Of a stretch of 64,000 nt of DNA, positions 8,048-17,140 are shown piece by piece; position 1 is the first letter of the stretch, and the number at the start of each line of letters is the position of its first letter. The position numbers and the translations under genes were made by a program. The notes under the pieces were generated by a model, which saw nothing but the letters and a program-made list of their open reading frames with translations, was not told the origin of the DNA and did no database searches. Location: positions 1 to 64,000 of the forward strand of contig MWDD01000003.1 of NCBI GenBank assembly GCA_002070375.1, given 5' to 3'. This DNA comes from a bacterium ADurb.Bin157 (GTDB lineage: Bacteria > Muiribacteriota > Ozemobacteria > Ozemobacterales > Ozemobacteraceae).

Positions 8048-8812
8048 ATGATGAAAAAAATCGAATCCAGATCAAATCCTATTATAAAAAATGCTTTTCA
8101 AATAGCCAAAGGAAAAGACTCTTTGGTGATTATTGAGGGGCATAAGTTATTAGAAGAAGCCCTAAAATCAGGTTTCATCCCTGAAATGATTTTTGTTGAT
8201 AATGAAGCTGCTTTCATTTACCCAAATTGTTTTTTAAATAGCTGCTTTTTAATAACAAAAAAAATAATGCGGGAACTTTCTACATTACAAACTCCGGCAG
8301 AAATTATTTCTTTTTTAAAACCGCCGGCAAGACCTTCTTTAAATGAATTTATAACTGCATCTAAACTTATAGTTGTATTAGACAGGCTGCAGGACCCCGG
8401 CAACATAGGAACAATTATCAGAACATCTGAAGCCATGGGTGCTGATGCTGTTTGTTTACTTCCCGGTTGTTGCGACAAAAACAATATAAAGGTAACCAGA
8501 GGGGCAATGGGGTCATCTTTTAGATTGCCGATTTATGATAATTTAGATGTTAATTACCTTTTTATGCTTTTCAATAAACATAACTTTGAGACTATTTGCG
8601 CTGATATGAGCGGGAAACCAATTTTTAATTACAAGTTTTCCGATAAATGTGCTATATTTTTTGGCCAAGAAGGGCAAGGATTATCTGAAACTATTCTTAC
8701 TCAATGCAAAACAAAACTTGCAATACCAATGCAAGGGCAAGTAGAATCATTGAACGTTGCGACATCGGCTGCAATTTTTTTATATGAAAAAAACAAAAAC
8801 TGCCCGATATAA
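8048..8812 (+). CDS. SpoU/TrmH-family RNA 2'-O-methyltransferase
   Basis: 254 residues from the first of two tandem ATGs (8048 and 8051). No clear Shine-Dalgarno precedes them because the terminator stem ends 10 nt upstream, so the exact start and the promoter are uncertain. An N-terminal substrate-binding domain (SRSNPIIKNAFQIAKGKDSLVIIEG) precedes the knotted SPOUT domain. The SPOUT motifs are clear: VVLDRLQDPGNIGTIIRTSE, FFGQEGQGLS and IPMQGQVESLNVATSAA. The family transfers a methyl group from S-adenosylmethionine to a ribose 2'-OH in rRNA or tRNA; the target nucleotide cannot be read from sequence. The position between rplT and pheS is common for this family. Confidence 0.88.
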   Translation: MMKKIESRSNPIIKNAFQIAKGKDSLVIIEGHKLLEEALKSGFIPEMIFVDNEAAFIYPNCFLNSCFLITKKIMRELSTLQTPAEIISFLKPPARPSLNEFITASKLIVVLDRLQDPGNIGTIIRTSEAMGADAVCLLPGCCDKNNIKVTRGAMGSSFRLPIYDNLDVNYLFMLFNKHNFETICADMSGKPIFNYKFSDKCAIFFGQEGQGLSETILTQCKTKLAIPMQGQVESLNVATSAAIFLYEKNKNCPI

Positions 8813-8861
8813 TTGTTGATATTCAAACTACGCACATAGTGCAATTTTTGAAGGAGATAAA

Positions 8862-9875
8862 ATGTCTGATTCTCATGAAATGCTGTTAAACCAGTTTCTC
8901 GAAGAAAAAGAAAAAGCTAATAGCACAGATGCATTAGAAACTTTACGAGTAAAATATCTCGGGAAAAAAGGTGAAGTCACAGAACTGCTTAAAGGTCTCG
9001 GAAAACTTCCCATTGATGAAAAAAAGATTGTCGGGGCCGCGATTAATGAATTAAAAGCTAAAATTCAAAAATCAATTGAAGAAGCAATGCGATTTTTCGC
9101 CTTAAAAGAGCAAAATGCAAAGCTAAATTCAGAAAAAGTTGACATAACAATGCCGGGAACTTTTGTTTCTCCCGGGAGTTTGCATCCTGTAACTTTAATT
9201 GCGAATGAAGTATCAGAAATTTTTCTTTCTATGGGCTTTTTCATTACTGATGGCCCCGAAATAGAAGAAGAATACTATAATTTCGAAGCTCTTAACGTTC
9301 CTAAACACCACCCCGCTCGAGACATGCAAGATACCTTTTATCTTGAATCAGGGCAAATTTTAAGAACACAAACTTCACCCATGCAAATCAGGACCATGGA
9401 AAAAATGCCTCCTCCTTTGAAAATGATTGCACTGGGAAAAGTGTACCGTGTCGACAGTGACATTACTCATTCACCGATGTTCCATCAAATTGAAGGCTTA
9501 GTAGTTGGTGAAAATGTTTCTATGAGCGATCTAAAAGGTACTATGATAATGTTTGTTAAAGAGATGTTCGGAAAAAGACCTTACAGATTCAGAACAAGCT
9601 TTTTCCCCTTCACCGAGCCTTCTGCCGAAATGGATATTCAATGTATCTTTTGCGAAGGAAAAGGATGCAATGTTTGCAAAGGAAGCGGCTGGATAGAAAT
9701 ACTTGGCTGCGGCATGGTTAATCCTAAAGTATTCGAAGCAGTCAATTATGACACTGAAAAATACAGCGGCTTTGCATTTGGCATGGGCATAGAACGCATA
9801 GCAATGTTAAGATATGGAATTAATGACATTAGACTGCTTTATAATTCCGATGTGCGTTTTTTGAAACAATTTTGA
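8862..9875 (+). CDS. pheS: phenylalanyl-tRNA synthetase alpha subunit
   Basis: 337 residues, normal length. AAGGAGAT precedes the ATG. An N-terminal coiled-coil arm (about residues 1-85) precedes the class II catalytic domain. Motif 2 is visible as YRVDSDITHSPMFHQIEG and motif 3 as GFAFGMGIERIAMLRYGI. The Cys-containing loop CIFCEGKGCNVCKGSGW is typical of PheS. With PheT it forms the alpha2-beta2 enzyme that charges tRNA-Phe. pheT follows after 9 nt. Confidence 0.97.
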   Translation: MSDSHEMLLNQFLEEKEKANSTDALETLRVKYLGKKGEVTELLKGLGKLPIDEKKIVGAAINELKAKIQKSIEEAMRFFALKEQNAKLNSEKVDITMPGTFVSPGSLHPVTLIANEVSEIFLSMGFFITDGPEIEEEYYNFEALNVPKHHPARDMQDTFYLESGQILRTQTSPMQIRTMEKMPPPLKMIALGKVYRVDSDITHSPMFHQIEGLVVGENVSMSDLKGTMIMFVKEMFGKRPYRFRTSFFPFTEPSAEMDIQCIFCEGKGCNVCKGSGWIEILGCGMVNPKVFEAVNYDTEKYSGFAFGMGIERIAMLRYGINDIRLLYNSDVRFLKQF

Positions 9876-9884
9876 GGTGAAAAC

Positions 9885-12263
9885 GTGAAAGTACTATTAA
9901 GTTGGCTAAAAGATTACATTGACATAAACGAATCTCCGGAAACCATAGCGGAAGCACTAACCATGAGCGGTTTAGAAGTCGAAAGCATTGTACAGCCCGC
10001 TAAAAACCTGACTAACGTAGTGGTAGGAAAGATTTTAACAAAATCCCCCCACCCCGATGCAGATAAATTGTCGCTTTGTACAGTAGATGTAAACAAGGGA
10101 ATGCCTCTTCAAATTGTTTGCGGAGCACAGAACATGAAAGAGGGAGACAAAGTTCCGGTTGCCTTGTTGGGAGCCAAACTTCCTTCGGGATTTGAAATTA
10201 GCAGAGCCAAAATACGCGGGATCGAATCTTTTGGCATGATGTGCAGCAAAAGAGAGCTTGGTTTATCAGAAGAACATGGCGGCTTGTACATTCTTGATGA
10301 AAACGTCGAAATTGGCTGTGATATCGTTGAAGTATTAAAACTTGACGAAGTTATTTTTGACATAAGCATAACTGCAAACAGAGGTGATGCACTATCACAT
10401 TTGGGAATTGCACGTGAACTTTCTGCAGTTTTTAACCTTCCTCTCAAAAGAGATCCACTTGACGATGAAAGCGGAAAAGATTCCATAAAGGATTACATCA
10501 GCGTAGAAATACTAAATTCTGATTTGTGCCCGAGGTATGGAGCAAGACTTGTAAAAAATGTAAAAGTAGCTCCTTCACCTGAATGGATGCAAAATAGACT
10601 TGAAAAAGCGGGAATACATCCAATCAATAACGTGGTTGATGTAACAAATTATGTTTTATTGGACATAGGGCACCCTATGCATGCTTTTGATTACGAAAAA
10701 GTGGGCGGAAACAAAATTAAAATCAGAAATGCAGAGTCTTTCGAAACAATAATTGCTCTTGACAAGCAAGAATACAGATTAGATTCCGGCATGCTTGTCA
10801 TTGCCGATGAAACGAAACCAATTGCAATAGCCGGGGTTATGGGCGGTCTGGGTTCTTCTGTCTCAGAAACAACGAAGGACGTTATACTTGAAGGCGCCTA
10901 TTTTTCTCCTGTAACGGTGAGAAAAACTTCTAAAATACTCGGTATTCACTCTGACTCATCATATAGATATGAGAGAGGGACAAACATAGACAATATACCT
11001 ATAGCCTTGAATCAAGCAGCAAAGTTGCTTAAAGAAATTGCCGGAGGGGAACCTACAGCCGGAATCGAAGAAGCTTATCCCAAACCGGAAATACTTAAGC
11101 AGATCAAGGTAAGGACAAAAAAAGTTAACAAACTCTTAGGAATTAATTTGAGTCAATCTCAGATTGAAACTTTTGTAATGCGTTTAAAATTAGATGCAAA
11201 ACGTGACGGTGAAGACCTCATAATAAGTGTACCGCCATACAGACATGATCTTGAAATTGAAGCAGATATTATTGAAGAAGTTGCCAGAATGTACGGTTAC
11301 AACAATATTCCCGAAACTCTTCCGGTAATAACTTCAATTTTAAAGCTGCCAAGCCCTATTCAAAAAGTCGAAAGCAAAATTAAGTCTCATATGGTTTCAA
11401 ATGGATTCAGAGAAATCATATCATACAGTTTCATTCCCTCAAATATTTCTGACTCATTTAATGAAAAGAAGCCCATTATTCTGAAAAATCCTCTTTCGGA
11501 AGATTTAAACGCTATGCGCACAAGCCTTAAATGGAATATGTTTGATGCTATAAAACGTAACATTTTGTCAGACGAATATAATCTTAAGTTTTTTGAAATC
11601 GGACACGTTTTTCACCAATCTTCCACTGCTTCAAGCGAAGAATTCACAAGACTTTGCATAGGCTTTTGCGGCAGCGTAAATGACTCTGATTGGCGCAGAA
11701 GCAAGGAAGAATTTGATTTGTTCACAGTCAAAGGCTTCATTCAAAGCTTATCTCAATTGCTAAGAGTTAAACTCAAATTTACACCCGGCAGCAAAACCTT
11801 GTATCACCCCTCTCAGCAAGTTGAAATGTCGATTGGCAAAACACCTATCGGTGATTTTGGACAGATTCATCCTAATTTCCTTGACAACAAAAAAATGCCG
11901 AAGAATATTTACATAGCAGAAATTGATTTAAATGCAGTTTCAGCAGCTATCGAAAGTATTCCCAGAATGAAACCTATCCCTGAGTTTCCGGCTATAAGAA
12001 GAGATTTGGCTTTGCTCGCTCCAACAGAAGTCTCAAACAGAGATATCAACAAAATATTGACCGCAGAAACGAAAAATCTTCTTGAAGATTGCCACTTATT
12101 TGACCTTTACCAAGGCAAGGGAATACAAGAGGGTTATAGGTCCTTGGCTTATTCGTTAACTTTCAGGGATATAAGCAAAACTCTTACTGACAATGAGATT
12201 CAACCTCTTATTGACAAAATAATATCACGCCTTGATAAAGAGCTTGGAATAAAACTAAGATAA
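9885..12263 (+). CDS. pheT: phenylalanyl-tRNA synthetase beta subunit
   Basis: 792 residues, normal length. It starts with GTG at 9885, preceded by GAGGTGA overlapping the pheS stop. Domains in order: an EMAP-like tRNA-binding domain (about residues 40-150, PHPDADKLSLCTVD), the B3/B4 editing domain (HPMHAFDYEKV, IAIAGVMGG), B5 (VPPYRHDLEIEADIIEEVAR), a catalytic-like core and a C-terminal FDX-ACB anticodon-binding domain (FPAIRRDLALLAP). It provides editing of mischarged Tyr and tRNA recognition for the PheS/PheT enzyme. Confidence 0.97.
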   Translation: MKVLLSWLKDYIDINESPETIAEALTMSGLEVESIVQPAKNLTNVVVGKILTKSPHPDADKLSLCTVDVNKGMPLQIVCGAQNMKEGDKVPVALLGAKLPSGFEISRAKIRGIESFGMMCSKRELGLSEEHGGLYILDENVEIGCDIVEVLKLDEVIFDISITANRGDALSHLGIARELSAVFNLPLKRDPLDDESGKDSIKDYISVEILNSDLCPRYGARLVKNVKVAPSPEWMQNRLEKAGIHPINNVVDVTNYVLLDIGHPMHAFDYEKVGGNKIKIRNAESFETIIALDKQEYRLDSGMLVIADETKPIAIAGVMGGLGSSVSETTKDVILEGAYFSPVTVRKTSKILGIHSDSSYRYERGTNIDNIPIALNQAAKLLKEIAGGEPTAGIEEAYPKPEILKQIKVRTKKVNKLLGINLSQSQIETFVMRLKLDAKRDGEDLIISVPPYRHDLEIEADIIEEVARMYGYNNIPETLPVITSILKLPSPIQKVESKIKSHMVSNGFREIISYSFIPSNISDSFNEKKPIILKNPLSEDLNAMRTSLKWNMFDAIKRNILSDEYNLKFFEIGHVFHQSSTASSEEFTRLCIGFCGSVNDSDWRRSKEEFDLFTVKGFIQSLSQLLRVKLKFTPGSKTLYHPSQQVEMSIGKTPIGDFGQIHPNFLDNKKMPKNIYIAEIDLNAVSAAIESIPRMKPIPEFPAIRRDLALLAPTEVSNRDINKILTAETKNLLEDCHLFDLYQGKGIQEGYRSLAYSLTFRDISKTLTDNEIQPLIDKIISRLDKELGIKLR

Positions 12264-12278
12264 TAGGAGTCTTATAAA

Positions 12279-13562
12279 ATGGGAACTTACAATGCGCTAC
12301 TCGGTATCCCCGTATTACTCGGCATTTGCTATGCCTTCTCTAATAACCGAAAGAAAATCAATACCAGACTTGTCGGCTTTGGAATTGGTTTACAAGTTTT
12401 GTTTGCATTTTTAATATTGCGAACTTCGGGCGGAAGATGGCTATTTCAACAGCTAAACGACGTGGTACTTAAGATCTTAAGTTTCACCGATGCCGGCGCA
12501 TCATTTGTATTTGGCAGCCTTGTTGAGAACAAATCGACATTTGGCTTCATCTTTGCTTTTAATGTACTTCCTACGATAGTCTTCTTTTCTGCTTTTATGG
12601 CAATACTTTACCATTTAGGCATAATGCAAAAAGTCGTTTATGTTATTGCCCTCTTGATGCAAAAAACAATGGGCACCTCAGGGGCCGAATCTTTGAGCGC
12701 AGCAGCAAATATTTTTGTCGGACAAACAGAAGCGCCCCTCGTAATTAAACCTTACATAAACAAAATGACCCAATCAGAGCTGTTATGCATCATGACAGGC
12801 GGAATGGCAACCATAGCAGGCGGTGTTATGGCCGGTTACGTCGGAATGTTAAAAGACAGCATTCCTGGCATTGCGGGTTATCTTATGGCGGCATCTTGTA
12901 TGGCAGCTCCGGCAGCAATGACGCTGGCGAAAATACTTATTCCGGAAACAGGCGTTCCCGAAACCAGCGGAAAACTTGAGCTCAAAACCGAAAGCATAGA
13001 TTCTAACGTTATAGACGCTTGTGCCAGGGGTTGTTCAGAAGGCATGGGGCTTGCCATAAATGTTGCGGCGATGCTAATAGGATTTACTGCCATGATAGCC
13101 ATGTTAAGCTTTTTCTGGGAATCAATCGCAACCTTTTTAGGAATCACAGGTTACACTTCCCTTGATTCTGTAATTGGTCTTTTGCTCTCTCCGTTTGCCT
13201 GGCTTATTGGTGTACCAAACTCCGACATTAGTGTTGCAGGTGCCTTGATAGGCAAAAAGATCATTTTGAATGAATTCGTAGCATACGCAGAACTACAAAA
13301 ATATGTTACCGATGAGACGCTGATAATGTTACCCAAAACCCAAATGCTTTTAAGTTATGCCCTTTGCGGATTTGCGAACTTCAGCTCTATCGGAATTCAG
13401 ATCGCCGGCATCGGTGGGTTAGCTCCCGAAAGGCGTTCAGAACTGGCTCAGCTTGCCTTAAGGGCACTATTAGCGGGAGCCTTTGCATCATTTTTAACGG
13501 CCAGCATTGCAGGACTATTCTATATTGAGCCGGTTATTAGTGAAGCTGCAAAAGCCATGTAA
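12279..13562 (+). CDS. CNT-family concentrative nucleoside transporter
   Basis: 427 residues with many membrane helices. AATAGGAG precedes the ATG, 15 nt after pheT. CNT signatures are GTSGAESLSAAANIFVGQTE, the glycine-rich hairpin MTGGMATIAGGVMAGYVG and KKIILNEFVAYAEL, matching the family NEFVAY motif. It is expected to import nucleosides with Na+ or H+. It may be co-transcribed with pheST, but a strong terminator follows it. Substrate selectivity (purine versus pyrimidine) cannot be read reliably. Confidence 0.93.
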   Translation: MGTYNALLGIPVLLGICYAFSNNRKKINTRLVGFGIGLQVLFAFLILRTSGGRWLFQQLNDVVLKILSFTDAGASFVFGSLVENKSTFGFIFAFNVLPTIVFFSAFMAILYHLGIMQKVVYVIALLMQKTMGTSGAESLSAAANIFVGQTEAPLVIKPYINKMTQSELLCIMTGGMATIAGGVMAGYVGMLKDSIPGIAGYLMAASCMAAPAAMTLAKILIPETGVPETSGKLELKTESIDSNVIDACARGCSEGMGLAINVAAMLIGFTAMIAMLSFFWESIATFLGITGYTSLDSVIGLLLSPFAWLIGVPNSDISVAGALIGKKIILNEFVAYAELQKYVTDETLIMLPKTQMLLSYALCGFANFSSIGIQIAGIGGLAPERRSELAQLALRALLAGAFASFLTASIAGLFYIEPVISEAAKAM

Positions 13563-13585
13563 CTAATTTATTAATATAGCTAATT

Positions 13586-13619
13586 AAATAGCAAAGAAAT
13601 TTATGTTTCTTTGCTATTT
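13586..13619 (+). terminator. Rho-independent terminator after the nucleoside transporter
   Basis: A perfect 14-bp stem (AAATAGCAAAGAAA / TTTCTTTGCTATTT) with a 6-nt loop, followed by TGTTTTTT. Confidence 0.92.
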
Positions 13620-13630
13620 TTGTTTTTTAG

Positions 13631-13659
13631 TTGACTATATATCAAACAAGTGTTACAGT
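13631..13659 (+). promoter_or_regulatory. promoter of the dnaG-rpoD operon
   Basis: TTGACT at 13631-13636 and TACAGT at 13654-13659 with a 17-nt spacer. It sits directly after the preceding terminator and about 50 nt before the chosen dnaG start. It shows that a longer dnaG reading frame beginning at 13631 is not translated from its first codon. Confidence 0.75.
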
Positions 13660-13711
13660 TGAAAACTCTTGGTACCGCTGTGTACAGATTTTACTTGGAG
13701 GCTTTGTCTTT

Positions 13712-15481
13712 TTGGGCTTCATATCAACTGATCTAATATCGCAGATTAGAGAACAAACCGACATCACATCGATTATCGGTAGTTATGTACGCCTAGTTTC
13801 ATCCGGCAATAGCTACAAAGCACTTTGCCCATTTCACAAAGAAAAAACAGCAAGTTTTCATGTTATTCCCGACAAACAAATATATCATTGCTTTGGTTGT
13901 GGTAAGGGAGGCGATGTGTTTTCCTTTATAATGGAAGCAGAGCATTTGGCTTTTCCTGAAGCAGTTAAATTTCTTGCTTCAAAATGCGGTGTTACAATTC
14001 CTGAAAACCAAGATCATCAAGACACAAGAAAATCACAACAATACGTATTTTTAGATAGAGCAGCTTCTTTTTTCCAAAATTGTCTAAAAGAATCACAAGC
14101 AAACCATGCACGAGCATACATCGATAAAAGAGCTTTGTCCGATGATACGGTAAAAAAATTTCGTATTGGTTACTCACCCAACTCATGGGATTCCCTGATA
14201 AAACACCTTGCTAAAAATGAAGAAGATTTTAAAATCCTTGAAGAAAGTGGTTTGATAAAATCTAAAAATGAAGGTGAAAGCTATTATGATGTTTTTAGAA
14301 ATCGGCTAATGATACCGATTTTAGACATTCATGGTCGTGTAGTCGCTTTTGGAGGCCGAGTTTTATCTGAAGAAGACGAACCTAAGTATTTAAATAGCAG
14401 CGAAACCGAGACATTCAACAAGCGGCGCATGCTTTTCAACTTGCGCGAGGCAATTCCCTTAATAAGACGGCAAAATTCAGTCATTATTGTAGAGGGCTAT
14501 CTTGATGCTATAAGTCTTTGGCAAAGCGGGATTAAGAATGTAGTAGCGACACTTGGAACCGCAATTTCTGCGGAGCAAATACATATTTTGGCAAGAAATT
14601 GCGAAGTATTGTATTTATGTTATGACGCGGATACAGCAGGGCAAAGGGCAACAATAAGAGCCATTTCAATGCAAAAAGACGCTCCGGTAAACGCCAGAAT
14701 TGTTGCATTTGACAACCCCGAAGACGACCCGGACACATTTATAAGAAGAGAAGGCCCCGAAAATTTCAAAAAACTACTTGATAATGCCAAGGATATATAT
14801 ACCTTTTTGATTGAGAACCGTACTCGCGGTTTGTCATCTCCCCTCGAAATTCCGGTCAAAGAGAAATTGATACAGGAATTTAAAGAACTTGTTCCGGCTA
14901 TACACAGTTCAATTGCGAGAAGTGAAGTAATCAGAAAAATCTCGAAACTGCTGGATATGGATTCAAATGTTCTTGAAAAAGAGTTGACAGGAAAGGAACA
15001 GATTCAAGAAAAAGCTGTTAAACCAGGTAAAAACTTGATATCTCCGAGACTCAACGCTGAAATACAAAGACAAGAATGGGTGCTAAAACACCTGCTTGAA
15101 AAACCTAACCGGTTTGAAAGCGTAAGATCCCTTCTTGGGCCTTCAGCGTTCAGTGATACTGACCTTAGAAAAATATTTGAAGCCATGAGCTTTCAGCAAC
15201 AAGCTTCAGATTATTCTCTGAGACCGGCAGAAATTCTTTCTTCACTTGATGACCCGGCATTGGCATCTAGACTTAGCGAGCTTATCACGACCTTAGAAGA
15301 TCGCCCCGATGAACCGTTTATGGACTGCGTAAAAGGTTTAGTAAAGAATCATTTTGAATTTGAGCTGAAAGAAATTCAAGAAGAAATAAGCAAAGCAGAA
15401 TCGCAAGAAGATTATTTGATGGTTGCCCGACTTAGTCAGCAGCAGATTGACCTTAAACGCAAAATAGATATGTTGTATTGA
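13712..15481 (+). CDS. dnaG: DNA primase
   Basis: 589 residues. Start chosen as TTG at 13712, with TTGGAGG at 13695-13701. The frame is open further upstream, but those codons overlap the promoter, and primase homology begins at [14 protein letters not shown]. Domains in order: a CHC2-type zinc-binding domain ([11 protein letters not shown], then CFGCGKGGD), the TOPRIM catalytic core (about residues 255-345; [10 protein letters not shown] and [10 protein letters not shown]) and a C-terminal helicase-binding region ending in a charged coiled coil. It makes RNA primers for replication with DnaB. rpoD follows 26 nt downstream, the classical macromolecular synthesis pair without rpsU. Confidence 0.94.
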   Translation: MGFISTDLISQIREQTDITSIIGSYVRLVSSGNSYKALCPFHKEKTASFHVIPDKQIYHCFGCGKGGDVFSFIMEAEHLAFPEAVKFLASKCGVTIPENQDHQDTRKSQQYVFLDRAASFFQNCLKESQANHARAYIDKRALSDDTVKKFRIGYSPNSWDSLIKHLAKNEEDFKILEESGLIKSKNEGESYYDVFRNRLMIPILDIHGRVVAFGGRVLSEEDEPKYLNSSETETFNKRRMLFNLREAIPLIRRQNSVIIVEGYLDAISLWQSGIKNVVATLGTAISAEQIHILARNCEVLYLCYDADTAGQRATIRAISMQKDAPVNARIVAFDNPEDDPDTFIRREGPENFKKLLDNAKDIYTFLIENRTRGLSSPLEIPVKEKLIQEFKELVPAIHSSIARSEVIRKISKLLDMDSNVLEKELTGKEQIQEKAVKPGKNLISPRLNAEIQRQEWVLKHLLEKPNRFESVRSLLGPSAFSDTDLRKIFEAMSFQQQASDYSLRPAEILSSLDDPALASRLSELITTLEDRPDEPFMDCVKGLVKNHFEFELKEIQEEISKAESQEDYLMVARLSQQQIDLKRKIDMLY

Positions 15482-15507
15482 TTCACTCCAAAATTAGAGG
15501 GAAAATT

Positions 15508-16638
15508 ATGGCCACAGAAAAAGCAACGCAGACTCAGCAGGTTGCTAAAAAAGAAGAACCGCGCTCTATCGAAACAATAAGAGCAGAGCTTATAGAAATA
15601 GGAACAAAACAGGGTTACCTATCATATCAGGCGATAATAAGAATGCTTCCCGAAGGTTTGCCGACAGATGTCTTCGAAGAAGTTGTTAACGAGCTAATGG
15701 AAAAAAAAGTTGAGTTATTAGACGATGATGAAATAAGGCTCGACAAAAAACTTCCGGTAGCCGAAGAAAAAAAAGAAGACGAAATACAGCAAACAGCTGA
15801 CTTTGAAGACATAGATGACTCAGTAAGGGTCTATCTAAGAGAAATAGGAAAAATTCGCCTGTTGACTATGCAAGAAGAAGTTACTCTTGCGAAAAGAATC
15901 GAACATGGTGATGAAGAAGCGCAACGTAAACTTATCGAAGCTAATCTGAGATTGGTTGTTTCTGTTGCAAAAAAATACACTAAGCGCGGGTTACTTTTTT
16001 TAGATCTCATTCAAGAAGGTAATCAGGGACTTATTCGAGCTGTAGAAAAGTTTAAATACAGAAAAGGCTATAAGTTCTCAACCTACGCTATATGGTGGAT
16101 AAGACAAGCCATCACAAGAGCCATAGCCGATCAGGCACGAACAATCAGAATACCTGTTCATATGGTTGAAACTATTAATAAACTGAGAAAAGCTTCTCGC
16201 AAACTTGTACAAAAACTTGGGCGAGACCCCGCAGTAGAGGAATTATCGGTAGAAGTAGGACTTCCGGTTGAAAAAGTTAAGAACATCATGAAGACTGCAA
16301 TGGATCCTATTTCGCTGGAAACCCCGATCAACGGAGAGGAAGATTCCCATCTTGGAGATTTTGTAGAAGACAAATCAGCTCTTCCGCCGGCTGAAACCGC
16401 TTTCAACCTTATATTAAAAGAACAGATCAATAAAGTGCTGGCAACCCTGACCGAAAGAGAGTCCCGAGTAATTAAATACAGATTTGGTCTCGAAGACGGT
16501 TGGCAAAGAACGTTAGAAGAAGTTGGGCAAAAATTTGGCGTAACACGCGAAAGAATAAGACAAATCGAAGCTAAAGCCCTTAGAAAACTAAGACACCCAA
16601 GCAGATCAAAAAAGCTCAAAGAATTTTATATGGAATAA
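15508..16638 (+). CDS. rpoD: primary RNA polymerase sigma factor (sigma-70/SigA)
   Basis: 376 residues, the short type without a large non-conserved insertion. The ATG at 15508 has AGAGGGA at 15496-15502. Region 1.1 (about residues 20-75) is followed by region 1.2 ([22 protein letters not shown]), region 2 ([20 protein letters not shown] and [13 protein letters not shown]), region 3, and a region 4 helix-turn-helix ([20 protein letters not shown]). It directs RNA polymerase to the TTGACA/TATAAT-like promoters found in the window. It shares the dnaG transcript and is followed at once by a terminator. Confidence 0.97.
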   Translation: MATEKATQTQQVAKKEEPRSIETIRAELIEIGTKQGYLSYQAIIRMLPEGLPTDVFEEVVNELMEKKVELLDDDEIRLDKKLPVAEEKKEDEIQQTADFEDIDDSVRVYLREIGKIRLLTMQEEVTLAKRIEHGDEEAQRKLIEANLRLVVSVAKKYTKRGLLFLDLIQEGNQGLIRAVEKFKYRKGYKFSTYAIWWIRQAITRAIADQARTIRIPVHMVETINKLRKASRKLVQKLGRDPAVEELSVEVGLPVEKVKNIMKTAMDPISLETPINGEEDSHLGDFVEDKSALPPAETAFNLILKEQINKVLATLTERESRVIKYRFGLEDGWQRTLEEVGQKFGVTRERIRQIEAKALRKLRHPSRSKKLKEFYME

Positions 16639-16640
16639 TG

Positions 16641-16663
16641 AAAAAGCCCTTAAAGGGCTTTTT
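16641..16663 (+). terminator. Rho-independent terminator after rpoD
   Basis: AAAAAGCCC / GGGCTTTTT stem of 9 bp with loop TTAAA, continuing into a run of T residues. Confidence 0.92.
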
Positions 16664-16701
16664 TTTTGACGAAAAAAAATAAAATATTTTAAAAAAAACA
16701 C

Positions 16702-16733
16702 TTGCATTATAAAAGCAGATATGATAATATAAT
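16702..16733 (+). promoter_or_regulatory. probable promoter of the tRNA cluster
   Basis: TTGCAT at 16702-16707 lies upstream of overlapping -10-like hexamers GATAAT (16723-16728, spacer 15) and TATAAT (16728-16733, spacer 20). The tRNA begins at 16744. Neither spacing is ideal, so the exact elements are uncertain. Confidence 0.4.
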
Positions 16734-16743
16734 TCCACTACGC

Positions 16744-16817
16744 GGGCCTATAGCTCAGTTGGTCAGAGCCTCCGGCTCATAACCGGATTGTCGCAGGTTC
16801 AAGTCCTGCTGGGCCCA
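16744..16817 (+). tRNA. tRNA with CAU anticodon (Ile2 type or elongator Met)
   Basis: A 74-nt cloverleaf. The acceptor GGGCCTA pairs with TGGGCCC, with discriminator A at 16817. The anticodon stem is TCCGG/CCGGA, the loop CTCATAA with CAT at 16778-16780, and the T stem GCAGG/CCTGC. It is not an initiator tRNA: the first acceptor pair is G-C and the anticodon stem lacks three consecutive G-C pairs. The body resembles tRNA-Ile2, whose C34 becomes lysidine, more than elongator Met, but this needs a covariance model. The CCA end is not encoded. Confidence 0.9.
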
Positions 16818-16840
16818 CTGCTCGTGAGTATTGTTTGTCT

Positions 16841-16913
16841 GCCCCCATCGTCTAGCGGTCTAGGACACAGCCCTTTCAAGGCTGCGACAAGGGTTCGAAC
16901 CCCTTTGGGGGCG
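16841..16913 (+). tRNA. tRNA-Glu (UUC), copy 1
   Basis: A 73-nt cloverleaf. The acceptor GCCCCCA pairs with TGGGGGC, the anticodon loop CTTTCAA contains TTC, and the T arm is AAGGG-TTCGAAC-CCCTT. It differs from copy 2 at only a few positions, in the D loop (GCGGTCT versus GTGGCCT) and T loop (GAACC versus GAATC). No CCA is encoded. Confidence 0.95.
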
Positions 16914-16964
16914 CTGACATAACATCGGTTGTTAGGCCACCCGATTAAAAGCAATACACAATCT

Positions 16965-17037
16965 GCCCCCATCGTCTAGTGGCCTAGGACACAGCCCTTT
17001 CAAGGCTGCGACAAGGGTTCGAATCCCTTTGGGGGCG
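16965..17037 (+). tRNA. tRNA-Glu (UUC), copy 2
   Basis: A 73-nt cloverleaf almost identical to the copy 124 nt upstream, with the same TTC anticodon. The 51-nt spacer between the copies shows no second promoter, so the three tRNAs are probably one transcript ended by the terminator 4 nt downstream. Confidence 0.95.
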
Positions 17038-17040
17038 CTG

Positions 17041-17065
17041 ATTCCCATTTTTCTTAAATGGGAAT
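17041..17065 (+). terminator. terminator of the tRNA operon
   Basis: ATTCCCATTT / AAATGGGAAT, a perfect 10-bp stem with a 5-nt loop, followed by TTTTG. Confidence 0.88.
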
Positions 17066-17081
17066 TTTTGCATTTAGGCTA

Positions 17082-17110
17082 TTGCTAATTTCACACATAA
17101 GTTGTACAAT
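17082..17110 (+). promoter_or_regulatory. promoter of the secreted metalloprotease gene
   Basis: TTGCTA at 17082-17087 and TACAAT at 17105-17110, spacer 17 nt, 30 nt before the GTG start. Confidence 0.65.
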
Positions 17111-17140
17111 CAAAAATACATTTGATTTGAGGAGTTTACC

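Noticed and set aside
8816-8840. Promoter just before pheS
   Set aside because: TTGATA and CATAGT are only 13 nt apart, too close for a sigma-70 promoter.
13631-13711. Upstream start of dnaG at 13631
   Set aside because: The proposed first codon is the -35 hexamer of the promoter; primase similarity begins after 13712 and TTGGAGG lies just upstream of that.
16841-17037. CRISPR-like direct repeat pair
   Set aside because: The repeats are two complete tRNA-Glu cloverleaves.
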